Shown here: in pieces, positions 16,007 to 21,658 of the stretch
How the letters are laid out: the number at the start of each line of letters is the position of its first letter
How positions within the stretch are numbered: the stretch's first letter is position 1
Source of the DNA: Prevotella sp. UBA4339
GTDB taxonomy: Bacteria; Bacteroidota; Bacteroidia; Bacteroidales; Bacteroidaceae
Direction: 5' to 3'
Assembly: GCA_002393725.1 (NCBI GenBank)
Contig: DGTJ01000028.1
Location: 1 to 23,451 of the forward strand
DNA length: 23,451 nt
Position numbers and translations under genes: made by a program
The notes under the pieces: model-generated
The model's database searches: none
What the model was told of the DNA's origin: nothing
Seen by the model: only the letters and a program-made list of their open reading frames with translations

Positions 16007-16783
16007 ATGGCATTAGCAATCGGATTGCTCATACCCCTTCTGGGAACAATGCTCGGAGCGGCATTCGTCTTTCTGATGAAGGACGAGATGTCGCCCCGAC
16101 TGCAGAAATCGCTGCTCGGCTTTGCATCGGGCGTGATGGTAGCGGCATCGGTATGGTCGCTGCTCATTCCGGCAATGGAAATGGAGGCCGATGCTGGGAA
16201 ATGGTCAGTATTACCCGCTTCAGTAGGATTCCTCTTAGGTATCGGCTTCCTGCTCCTGCTCGACGAGCTTACGCCCCATCTGCATATCGGCACCGACACC
16301 CCAGAGGGTCCGCGCTCGCATCTGTCACGCACAGCGATGCTGGCACTGGCCGTCACCATCCACAACCTGCCAGAAGGCATGGCCGTAGGAGTGGTGTTCG
16401 CTGGAGCCGACGACGGTGTTGCAGGGCTCTCATTAGCCAGCGCACTGGCTGTATCCATAGGTATCGCCATCCAGAATGTGCCTGAGGGAGCCATTATCTC
16501 CATGCCTATGAGGGCAGCAGGCAACTCAAAGTGGCGCTCATTCGTCATCGGCAGCCTCAGCGGAGCAGTAGAGCTCATCGGCGGACTGGCAGTAGTGCTG
16601 CTGGCCTCGATGATGACACCTGCCCTACCCTACCTGCTCGCCTTTGCTGCAGGAGCAATGTTCTACGTAGTGGTGGAGGAGCTAATACCAGAAGCCTCCG
16701 AGGGCGAACACTCTAATCTCAGCACCATAGGCTTTGCCATCGGATTCGTGCTGATGATGGTGCTCGACGTGGTGATGGGATAG
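16007..16783 (+). CDS. ZIP-family metal transporter (GufA/ZIP11-like)
   Basis: The 258-residue inner-membrane protein has about eight hydrophobic segments. It carries the metal-site motifs of ZIP transporters: HNLPEGMAVG in one helix and QNVPEGAIIS in the next. The Gln in place of His in the second motif, and the overall layout, fit the GufA/ZIP11 branch rather than ZupT. It should bring zinc, iron or another divalent metal into the cytoplasm. It starts 8 bases after the MBL-rubredoxin gene, so the two are almost certainly cotranscribed, and the metal may serve the metal-binding enzyme upstream. The 3' end is convergent with the next gene, 15 bases away. Confidence 0.9.
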   Translation: MALAIGLLIPLLGTMLGAAFVFLMKDEMSPRLQKSLLGFASGVMVAASVWSLLIPAMEMEADAGKWSVLPASVGFLLGIGFLLLLDELTPHLHIGTDTPEGPRSHLSRTAMLALAVTIHNLPEGMAVGVVFAGADDGVAGLSLASALAVSIGIAIQNVPEGAIISMPMRAAGNSKWRSFVIGSLSGAVELIGGLAVVLLASMMTPALPYLLAFAAGAMFYVVVEELIPEASEGEHSNLSTIGFAIGFVLMMVLDVVMG

Positions 16784-16798
16784 AATAATAAACAAAGA

Positions 16799-17254
16799 CT
16801 ACGCCTTCCTTTTCCTACCCTTCGACACCATTGCCGGATGTAGCTTCAGGTGCTGCAGCCGATATTCCCTTGGCGTAATGCCGAGAAAACGGAAGAATGC
16901 TGAATAGAAAGACTGACGGTTAGCAAAGCCTACCATCGCACCGACATCCTCGATATTCATATCCTGATACCGTTTGTCAACAAGGATAGACATGGCATCG
17001 TCTATACGGTATTTGTTGACAAACGAGGTGAAATTACAATGGAACCGAGTATTCACAACAGCAGAGATATAGCGTGAATTAGTACCAATATCAGCAGCAA
17101 GCCTCCTTGCTGTATAATCTTTGTCACGATACTTCTTATCCATGACGATGATCTTCAAGATTTTCTCCTGCAATTCATCCATCACCTGAGGCCCCACAAG
17201 ATTACGGTACTTTGCCTCTTTTTCCTTTTTTTCAACGATATTATATTTTGTCAT
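16799..17254 (-). CDS. Short AraC-type DNA-binding protein
   Basis: The 151-residue protein is essentially an AraC DNA-binding domain with a Lys/Glu-rich N-terminus and no ligand domain. The two helix-turn-helix units are visible: YTARRLAADIGTNSRYISAVVNTRF (first) and MNIEDVGAMVGFANRQSFYSAFFRFLGITPREYR (second, with the conserved G-F-x-x-Q-S-F-x-x-F pattern). It ends in a basic tail (SKGRKRKA). In Bacteroidota such domains also occur at the end of hybrid two-component proteins; here it stands alone with its own promoter at 17285-17292. Targets are unknown; the neighbouring ZIP and PheC-like genes are candidates. Confidence 0.85.
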   Translation of the reverse strand: MTKYNIVEKKEKEAKYRNLVGPQVMDELQEKILKIIVMDKKYRDKDYTARRLAADIGTNSRYISAVVNTRFHCNFTSFVNKYRIDDAMSILVDKRYQDMNIEDVGAMVGFANRQSFYSAFFRFLGITPREYRLQHLKLHPAMVSKGRKRKA

Positions 17255-17284
17255 AATAAGTTATATATATCCAAAAATCTCCTA

Positions 17285-17315
17285 CAAAAGTAATCAAAAA
17301 TTCTGAAACATAAAA
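17285..17315 (-). promoter_or_regulatory. Promoter of the short AraC gene
   Basis: On the minus strand TACTTTTG (17285-17292) fits the -7 consensus, with a TTTT at 17312-17315 about 19 bases upstream as a weak -33. The leader to 17254 is about 25 bases. Confidence 0.6.
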
Positions 17316-17449
17316 CTATTTAGGTTAAAAAAAATAAAAAGGGACATAATTAATGAGATTTACGACTCTTATTGGAAGCATTTTGCTCCATTCTCCTACT
17401 TTAAAACAAAGAAACGGCCTCATGTTAATCTGCGTTAAAGTCAGGCTGA

Positions 17450-17483
17450 TTTGAACAAAAATAAAAACAAATGAGTAACTTTG
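17450..17483 (+). promoter_or_regulatory. Promoter of the PheC-like gene
   Basis: TTTG (17450-17453), a slightly long 22-base spacer and TAACTTTG (17476-17483). The rest of the 245-base gap 17255-17499 is AT-rich and I see no other feature in it. Confidence 0.65.
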
Positions 17484-17499
17484 CAGAATTAACAGCAAT

Positions 17500-18435
17500 A
17501 TGGATATGAGAAAATATAATGCATCAATGCCCTACGGAGTAGACTTCAAAACAAAGTCTAAGTTGTCAAATACCAAAATATTTATTAATAAGTTCAGGTC
17601 AGGTATCAAAATTATCCTGTCAGTCCAGTTAGCCCTGCTCTTCATCTGCTCATGCGGGACGACCGACTTTTCAAACCGGTCAAACGGGATAGATCATGAC
17701 GGGATACCAGCAGAAGGCAAGGTAGCCGAGATAATAGGACGAGGCACATTGATGGTAGGTACAACAGGCGACTATCGTCCTCTGTCTTTCTGCGAGGATG
17801 ACGGTACATACTGGGGCTTCGGAATAGAGGTCGCCAAAGAGATAGCCCGCTATATGGGAGTGAAGACTGAGTTTGTCAGGACATCATGGCCCACGCTGAC
17901 AGCCGATGTCCTGGCAGAGCCTCAGACTTTCGACTTTGCCATTGGAGGAATCACGATTACAGACACGCGCCGTGAGACAATGCTGATGAGCGAAGGCTAT
18001 CTGGCCAACGGCAAGACCATCCTTTGCCGCAAGACGGATGCAGGGCGATTCCAATCCTTAGATGACATAGACAAACCAGAAGTGCGCGTGATGGTGAATC
18101 CTGGAGGACTGAACGAGAAATTCGCCAATGAGAAACTTACCCACGCAACAAAGATCATTCACCCCAAAAACGAGGAGATACCCTCGCTCATCGCAGAAGG
18201 ACAGGCCGACATAATGATAACCGAGATAACGGAGGCACCATATTATGTACAGACAGACGAACGGCTTGCAGCCCCATTGCTGAGCGAGCCGTTCACTCAT
18301 GGAGAGATAGGCGTACTGATGAAGAAAGGACAGGAGGACTTACTTCAGATAGTAAACAATACCATCCAGCGGATGAAGTCTGACGGCAAACTCCGCAGGC
18401 TGCATGAGAAGTATGGATTAATATACGCTTATTGA
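17500..18435 (+). CDS. PheC-like periplasmic protein (cyclohexadienyl dehydratase / type 3 solute-binding), lipoprotein
   Basis: The 311-residue protein has a hydrophobic segment ending in ICSC (about residues 37-52), so it is probably a lipoprotein with Cys52 lipidated. A solute-binding fold of family 3 follows. Its motifs match Pseudomonas PheC closely from memory: TTGDYRPLSF (88-97), TSWPTL (128-133), FDFAIGGITIT, LANGKT, VNPGGLNEKFA (199-209) and DIMITEITEA (237-246). PheC dehydrates prephenate or arogenate in the periplasm, giving phenylpyruvate or phenylalanine. Cyclohexadienyl dehydratases arose from solute-binding proteins, so a transport role must be considered, but no permease or ATPase gene is nearby. 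The N-region before the hydrophobic segment is unusually long (about 36 residues); a start at Met10 would shorten it. Confidence 0.8.
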   Translation: MDMRKYNASMPYGVDFKTKSKLSNTKIFINKFRSGIKIILSVQLALLFICSCGTTDFSNRSNGIDHDGIPAEGKVAEIIGRGTLMVGTTGDYRPLSFCEDDGTYWGFGIEVAKEIARYMGVKTEFVRTSWPTLTADVLAEPQTFDFAIGGITITDTRRETMLMSEGYLANGKTILCRKTDAGRFQSLDDIDKPEVRVMVNPGGLNEKFANEKLTHATKIIHPKNEEIPSLIAEGQADIMITEITEAPYYVQTDERLAAPLLSEPFTHGEIGVLMKKGQEDLLQIVNNTIQRMKSDGKLRRLHEKYGLIYAY

Positions 18436-18461
18436 ATAAGATAAAGAAGCGCACTTAAGAA

Positions 18462-18557
18462 ATATCGCTTACGACATTTCGTTAATCTATCTTAAATATT
18501 TGATTAAATCGCTTGCGATATAAACTAATATTCCTAACTTTGCAGTCGATAACGATA
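18462..18557 (+). promoter_or_regulatory. Three-box operator array and promoter of the peroxidase gene
   Basis: Box A is ATATCGCTTACGACAT (18462-18477, imperfect). Box B is the perfect palindrome ATCGCTTGCGAT (18508-18519). Box C is TCGATAACGATA (18546-18557). The promoter is CTTG (18512-18515, inside box B), 19 bases, then TAACTTTG (18535-18542). GTTAATCTATCTTAAA (18481-18496) between A and B is identical to the stretch in the ohrR promoter. The boxes recur at the same places before ohrR, so they are probably OhrR operators. Box B covering the -33 element fits repression. Confidence 0.75.
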
Positions 18558-18583
18558 TAAACGAAAATATAAATAATAAGGTT

Positions 18584-19129
18584 ATGCAAAAGATTTATGA
18601 TTTCAAGGCTTTTTCAAGCAAAGGTAAGGAGATAGACTTCTCTCAGTTTCAAGGTAAGGTATTGCTGATTGTCAACACAGCCAGCAAGTGTGGATTCACC
18701 CCTCAGTTTGCAGGACTGGAGGAACTTAACCAGAAGTATAAGGACAAAGGGCTCGTGATCATCGGCTTCCCCTGCAATCAGTTCAAGGAGCAGGATCCTG
18801 AGGGTGATGCAAAGATTGAGGAGTTCTGCCAGCTAAACTATGGTGTGACATTCCAGATCATGAGAAAGGGCGATGTCAACGGTAAGGATGCCCAACCCAT
18901 CTTCGAGTACCTCAAGGCTCAGGCTCCCACTGAAGAATACAAGGGACTGAAGGCAAAGGCCACCCACGCCCTGCTGAAGTCTCTGAGCAAGAGCGTGGAG
19001 AAGGACAGCGACATCATGTGGAACTTCACTAAGTTCCTCATCTCGAAGGACGGCGAGACCATCCGCCGCTATGCTCCTACCACAGAGCCGAAAGACTTTG
19101 AGAAGGACATTGAAGAGATGCTCGGATAA
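18584..19129 (+). CDS. Glutathione peroxidase-family thiol peroxidase
   Basis: The 181-residue protein reduces hydroperoxides, probably with thioredoxin rather than glutathione, as most bacterial members do. Active-site positions are Cys36 in NTASKCGFT (cysteine, not selenocysteine), Gln66 in FPCNQF and Trp146 in WNFTKFL. There is a second cysteine at 64 and a third in the EEFCQLNYGV helix, the latter a likely resolving cysteine. No signal peptide is seen, so it is cytoplasmic. The promoter carries the same operator array as ohrR, indicating induction by organic peroxide. It is convergent with ridA, with a seven-base gap. Confidence 0.93.
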   Translation: MQKIYDFKAFSSKGKEIDFSQFQGKVLLIVNTASKCGFTPQFAGLEELNQKYKDKGLVIIGFPCNQFKEQDPEGDAKIEEFCQLNYGVTFQIMRKGDVNGKDAQPIFEYLKAQAPTEEYKGLKAKATHALLKSLSKSVEKDSDIMWNFTKFLISKDGETIRRYAPTTEPKDFEKDIEEMLG

Positions 19130-19136
19130 CACAGGA

Positions 19137-19514
19137 TCAAACGCCGGCAACGACTTCTATCTCCACTAATGCACCCTTCGGCAACGCCTTTACGGCGACA
19201 GCAGAGCGTGCGGGATATGGCTCGGCAAAGAACTCAGCATAGACTTCATTCATGTCGGCAAAGTCGCCCATATCGGCCAAGAACACCGTTGTCTTCACCA
19301 CATTACTCATTGTCAGGCCTGCTTCTTCAAGTATGGCCTTCACATTGAGCAATGATTGGCGTGTCTGCTCCTTGATACCTCCCTCTGCAAACACGCCTGT
19401 GGCAGGATCAATGGGAATCTGACCTGATGTGTAAACGAGATTTCCTACTTGTACTGCCTGACTATAAGGGCCGATGGCAGCGGGGGCCTGTGGGGTGCTG
19501 ATTATCTTTTTCAT
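19137..19514 (-). CDS. ridA: RidA-family enamine/imine deaminase
   Basis: RidA hydrolyses reactive enamine and imine products of PLP enzymes such as threonine dehydratase, protecting other PLP enzymes. The frame runs further upstream, but the family start is MKKIISTPQAPAAIGPYSQAV at 19514. The product is 125 residues, the standard length. Motifs are GPYSQA, YTSGQIPIDP, NVKAILEEAG, and the active-site region YPARSAVAVKALPKGALVEIEVVA with its conserved Arg and Glu. A TAnnTTTG promoter at 19552-19559 supports this start. It is divergent from ohrR. Several PLP enzymes (TrpB, CysK, MetY) occur in the same window, though this may be chance. Confidence 0.94.
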   Translation of the reverse strand: MKKIISTPQAPAAIGPYSQAVQVGNLVYTSGQIPIDPATGVFAEGGIKEQTRQSLLNVKAILEEAGLTMSNVVKTTVFLADMGDFADMNEVYAEFFAEPYPARSAVAVKALPKGALVEIEVVAGV

Positions 19515-19551
19515 ACTCAGAAGAATCTTTTTACAATCATTAATATCGGTA

Positions 19552-19583
19552 CAAAGATACAAATTATTTTCGAGACGGGTAAA
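19552..19583 (-). promoter_or_regulatory. ridA promoter
   Basis: On the minus strand TTTA (19580-19583), 20 bases and TATCTTTG (19552-19559). The leader to the ATG at 19514 is about 30 bases. Confidence 0.65.
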
Positions 19584-19668
19584 GTTGGTGCAAAAAATAT
19601 AAGCTTTTTTAAATAAGACAGCCGACTGTAGTCTGACAGTCTTCAAGACAAAACTATCGGCAATCACA

Positions 19669-19764
19669 AATATCGCCCGCGATATTCTGTTAATCTATCT
19701 TAAAGTAGCAGATTAATCGCTTGCGATACAAAATATTATCCTTACCTTTGCATCGCAAACGATA
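19669..19764 (+). promoter_or_regulatory. Three-box operator array and promoter of ohrR
   Basis: Box A is the 18-base perfect palindrome AATATCGCCCGCGATATT (19669-19686, two central bases excepted). Box B is ATCGCTTGCGAT (19716-19727), identical to the peroxidase copy. Box C is TCGCAAACGATA (19753-19764). The promoter is CTTG (19720-19723) within box B, 19 bases, then TACCTTTG (19743-19750). A and B centres are 44 bases apart, exactly as in the peroxidase promoter, and GTTAATCTATCTTAAA recurs at 19689-19704. Confidence 0.75.
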
Positions 19765-19785
19765 GAAATAGCAAAAAAAGAAATT

Positions 19786-20226
19786 ATGCACGCAGAATTA
19801 CAACTTGACAATCAGATTTGCTTCCGACTCTATACAGCAGCACGACTCATCACACAGGCCTATACGCCGATGCTGACAGAACTGGGCATCACATATCCGC
19901 AGTACCTGGTGCTGATGGTGCTTTGGCAGAAAGACTGCCAGCCAGTGAACGACATAGCCCACAGGCTGATGCTGGAAACCAACACTGTGACTCCCCTACT
20001 CCAGCGCATGGAGAAGCTGGACATAGTAACACGTAGAAAAGGTGAGCAGGACAAACGCCAGCAGATTGTCAGCCTCACAGAAAAAGGCCGCTCAATGGAG
20101 GAAAAAGCCTACAAGCTCATCCCTTCAGGCATGGGTGAAACGCTGAAAGCCTGTCCGCTCCAAATTGATGATTATGCACATCTGGCCAGCGAATTAGACT
20201 CGATTATCAATACATTAAAGAAATAG
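19786..20226 (+). CDS. ohrR: OhrR-type MarR-family repressor, organic peroxide sensor
   Basis: The 146-residue winged-helix protein matches OhrR. The N-terminal helix LDNQICFRLYTAAR has Cys12, with Tyr16 and Tyr26 at the same offsets (+4 and +14) as the Cys15-Tyr19-Tyr29 peroxide-sensing set of Bacillus OhrR. LGITYPQYLVLMVLW and the DNA-binding part LETNTVTPLLQRMEKLDIVTRRKGEQDKRQQIVSLTEKG follow. A cysteine at 123 suggests a two-cysteine mechanism, as in Xanthomonas OhrR. Oxidation of Cys12 should release DNA. The usual partner gene ohr is absent; a glutathione peroxidase-family gene with the same operator array seems to take its place. Confidence 0.9.
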   Translation: MHAELQLDNQICFRLYTAARLITQAYTPMLTELGITYPQYLVLMVLWQKDCQPVNDIAHRLMLETNTVTPLLQRMEKLDIVTRRKGEQDKRQQIVSLTEKGRSMEEKAYKLIPSGMGETLKACPLQIDDYAHLASELDSIINTLKK

Positions 20227-20227
20227 T

Positions 20228-20383
20228 TCACCAGCTTTCGTTGATATAGTTCTTCGTTGACATATCATAATACAGGGCTTCGAGTTCCTGTAGTGTCAAC
20301 TTCTCCACAGAATGCTCGATTACCCTTATAAGCTCCTCACGACGGAATTCGTCAGACTGTCCTAAACGTCCTGTGTATGCCAT
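20228..20383 (-). CDS. Small conserved-looking protein of unknown function (51 residues)
   Basis: The likely product starts MAYTGRLGQSDEFRREEL and ends YDMSTKNYINESW. It looks like two or three amphipathic helices (REELIRVIEHSVEKLTLQELEALYYDM), soluble, with no cysteine and no membrane segment. The longer frame upstream to 20638 is rejected because its first 85 residues have no protein character and run through the promoter and the hairpin at 20506-20531. A TAnnTTTG box at 20425-20432 fits the start at 20383. It is convergent with ohrR, with one base between the stop codons. I do not recognise the family with certainty. Confidence 0.65.
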   Translation of the reverse strand: MAYTGRLGQSDEFRREELIRVIEHSVEKLTLQELEALYYDMSTKNYINESW

Positions 20384-20424
20384 AATGCTATAGTCTTGAC
20401 ATGAGTATGGTTCAAATTCTGGTA

Positions 20425-20432
20425 CAAAAATA
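20425..20432 (-). promoter_or_regulatory. -7 element of the 51-residue protein gene
   Basis: On the minus strand TATTTTTG fits TAnnTTTG. No TTTG lies at the expected upstream distance. It is one arm of a 9-bp inverted repeat with 20454-20462. Confidence 0.5.
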
Positions 20433-20454
20433 AGAAAAATACGTGAATTATGAT

Positions 20455-20462
20455 TATTTTTG
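20455..20462 (+). promoter_or_regulatory. -7 element of a possible small RNA
   Basis: TATTTTTG followed by CA points rightward. It is the mirror image of the -7 box at 20425-20432 (inverted repeat CAAAAATAA / TTATTTTTG). The -33 position is not conserved, so strength is uncertain. Confidence 0.45.
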
Positions 20463-20467
20463 CAGTC

Positions 20468-20540
20468 AGATTTAAAAGTTTTTATTACTCGACTATTGAC
20501 AGAGCACACAGAGGGGGCTGGCCCTCTGTGTTCTTTTTTC
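20468..20540 (+). ncRNA. Candidate small RNA, about 75 nt
   Basis: A rightward -7 box at 20455-20462 is followed about 45 bases later by a strong intrinsic terminator (20506-20540), with no start codon and no reading frame of note between. The RNA would have an unstructured AU-rich 5' part and the terminator hairpin, the form of many trans-acting small RNAs. Its 3' end reaches the smalltalk stop codon on the other strand, so it may also simply be a terminator for readthrough. The boundaries are predicted, not measured. Confidence 0.35.
20506..20540 (+). terminator. Intrinsic terminator hairpin
   Basis: ACACAGAGGG (20506-20515) pairs perfectly with CCCTCTGTGT (20522-20531) around a six-base loop and is followed by TCTTTTTTC. 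The T-run is on the plus strand, so it acts rightward. On the minus strand the hairpin immediately follows the smalltalk stop without a T-run. Confidence 0.8.
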
Positions 20541-20655
20541 AGATAGTTATCGGGCCGTAGCCCATGCAGCTCGTGGTGCTCAGTGCCGTGATGACAGAGG
20601 CGATGATGCTGCCTATGATCTGGAGGATCGTCTTCCAAGTCTCTTTGTTCTTCAT
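20539..20655 (-). CDS. Smalltalk-family small protein (38 residues)
   Basis: The peptide begins MKNKETWKTILQIIGSII and ends TTSCMGYGPITI. This matches my memory of the family that annotation pipelines call 'smalltalk protein', found widely in Bacteroides and Prevotella beside HU-like DNA-binding genes. It has a charged N-terminus, one hydrophobic helix (ILQIIGSIIASVITAL) and a lipobox-like TTSC, so membrane association or lipidation is possible. No function is known to me. It lies 141 bases after the HU-like gene on the same strand. A muramoyl-alanine amidase gene often accompanies this pair but is not present here. Confidence 0.85.
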   Translation of the reverse strand: MKNKETWKTILQIIGSIIASVITALSTTSCMGYGPITI

Positions 20656-20733
20656 AACGGTTCTAATGTTTAGTTGTTGAGTCGTTTAGTTTCTGTGTTG
20701 GATGGATAGTGCCGTGACGTGGGGCGAGGAGAG

Positions 20734-20753
20734 GCAGGAGGCTGTGCTCCTGC
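20734..20753. other. Hairpin in the HU-smalltalk gap
   Basis: GCAGGAG and CTCCTGC form a 7-bp stem with a six-base loop between the HU-like and smalltalk genes. There is no T-run. It may stabilise or process the shared mRNA. The rest of the 141-base gap shows nothing else. Confidence 0.4.
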
Positions 20754-20796
20754 TCTATGGCTCCCCCACCGTCAGGATTCAGAGGTTCGAGGCTGA

Positions 20797-21285
20797 TCAA
20801 TCGCCGTCGCCGTCAGAGCTGGTATTATCGCCTCCAGTCGAGGTATTGCCGCCTCCAGTCGAGGTATTGCCGCCTCCAGTCGTAGTGCTGTCGCCTCCAG
20901 TCGAGGTGTTAGAGTCAGGGTCCTCCACGGTGCCGTCGTCGGTGCTGGTCACGCGGCGCACCTCCTCGCCGTTGCGGTCGATGCAGGTGATCTGGATGGC
21001 GGTGTTCTTCAGCTCGTCCTTCAGGTCGACGGCAGGTGTGAAGATGATGCGGCGGCTCTTGATGAGCGAGGTCTTCACGTCGTTGACGCTCTCCACGCTG
21101 GCGGCTCGCAGTCCGAAGCGCATCGTGCCCAGTCCGGGCAGTGCCACGCTGTGACCCTCCGTTGCCCACGCCTTGATCACCTCTCCGGCTGCATCCCAGC
21201 AGGCCTGCATCACGCCTCGGCTCACACCGCAGCAAATACGAAAATGCAAATGACGCGCTGCCGCGCTGCTGCGGCGATGCGCCAT
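20797..21285 (-). CDS. HU-like DNA-binding protein, apparently 5'-truncated
   Basis: Residues from about 19 onward (CGVSRGVMQACWDAAGEVIKAW...LPGLGTMRFGL...SRRIIFTPAVDLKDELKN) match the HU-like family of Bacteroidota that accompanies smalltalk genes. The N-terminal 35-45 residues expected for these proteins (beta strands and first helix) are missing. They are replaced by an Arg/His/Ala-rich sequence unlike the family, and the ATG at 21285 lies only 15 bases after the XRE gene stop. A Gly/Thr/Ser/Asp-rich disordered tail (from about residue 120) is encoded by 21-base repeats. The DNA-binding arm region is present, so a partial function is possible, but it may be a decaying gene. Confidence 0.7.
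   Translation of the reverse strand: MAHRRSSAAARHLHFRICCGVSRGVMQACWDAAGEVIKAWATEGHSVALPGLGTMRFGLRAASVESVNDVKTSLIKSRRIIFTPAVDLKDELKNTAIQITCIDRNGEEVRRVTSTDDGTVEDPDSNTSTGGDSTTTGGGNTSTGGGNTSTGGDNTSSDGDGD
20824..20907 (-). repeat. Four 21-bp tandem repeats in the HU-like tail
   Basis: Four units (20824, 20845, 20866, 20887) share CGCCTCCAGTCG on the plus strand. Units 2 and 3 differ at only one or two positions. Each encodes seven residues of the type GGGNTST, so copy number changes keep the frame. Confidence 0.85.
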
Positions 21286-21300
21286 GCTGCACAGCGTGAG

Positions 21301-21642
21301 TTATGCCAGCACCTCTTCTGCTACCATGCTAGGACTGGCCACCTGCTCGTCGTAGATGAGGCTGATGCCAAGCGCATCCTCCAGTTTCGACAGCGTGTCG
21401 AGCGACATGTTCTCCCTGCCCTTCAGTATCTTCGACACATATTGCTGTGTGCAGTCCATACGCTCTGCGAGGGCCTTCTGTGTAAGTCCCTCCTGTTTCA
21501 TCTGCAGCAGCACTTTGACGGCAATCTTCTGTGAGTGCCGCAGCCACGACCAGTTGTCGCGCCTCCATTCTGCCTCCTCGCGCCACTTCGATGGCGTGCC
21601 GCTCTGGTGAGTTTCGAGGAATTCAAGTGTTTCCTTCTTCAT
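21301..21642 (-). CDS. XRE-family antitoxin-like regulator
   Basis: The 113-residue protein has a helical N-terminus (MKKETLEFLETHQSGTPSKWREEAEWRRDNWSW), then an XRE helix-turn-helix (KIAVKVLLQMKQEGLTQKALAERMDCTQQYVSKILKGRENMSLDTLSKLEDALGISLI). This layout fits antitoxins paired with a toxin-like family in Bacteroidota. The frame extends to 21687, but the ATG at 21642 has a perfect Shine-Dalgarno AAGGAGGT (21647-21654), unique in this window, which settles the start. It follows the toxin-like gene by 16 bases. It is probably still a functional DNA-binding protein, controlling the promoter at 22070-22101. Confidence 0.85.
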   Translation of the reverse strand: MKKETLEFLETHQSGTPSKWREEAEWRRDNWSWLRHSQKIAVKVLLQMKQEGLTQKALAERMDCTQQYVSKILKGRENMSLDTLSKLEDALGISLIYDEQVASPSMVAEEVLA

Positions 21643-21646
21643 AAAT

Positions 21647-21654
21647 ACCTCCTT
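21647..21654 (-). promoter_or_regulatory. Strong Shine-Dalgarno of the XRE gene
   Basis: AAGGAGGT on the minus strand ends five bases before the ATG at 21642. Other genes here lack such a site, so it stands out and may support high antitoxin translation or reflect a foreign origin. Confidence 0.75.
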
Positions 21655-21658
21655 TTCT

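Noticed and set aside
19515..19667. 51-residue extension of RidA
   Set aside because: RidA proteins start at MKKIISTPQAP; the extension runs through the ridA promoter.
20384..20638. N-terminal extension of the 51-residue protein
   Set aside because: It crosses a promoter box, a strong terminator hairpin and the smalltalk gene, and its sequence lacks protein character.
20824..20907. Regular repeats that could suggest a CRISPR array
   Set aside because: Units are contiguous 21-mers with no spacers, in frame within a protein tail.
20702..21154. Plus-strand 150-codon frame with Pro/Val repeats
   Set aside because: It is the shadow of the 21-bp repeats in the HU-like gene; the HU-like frame has clear family motifs and this one has none.
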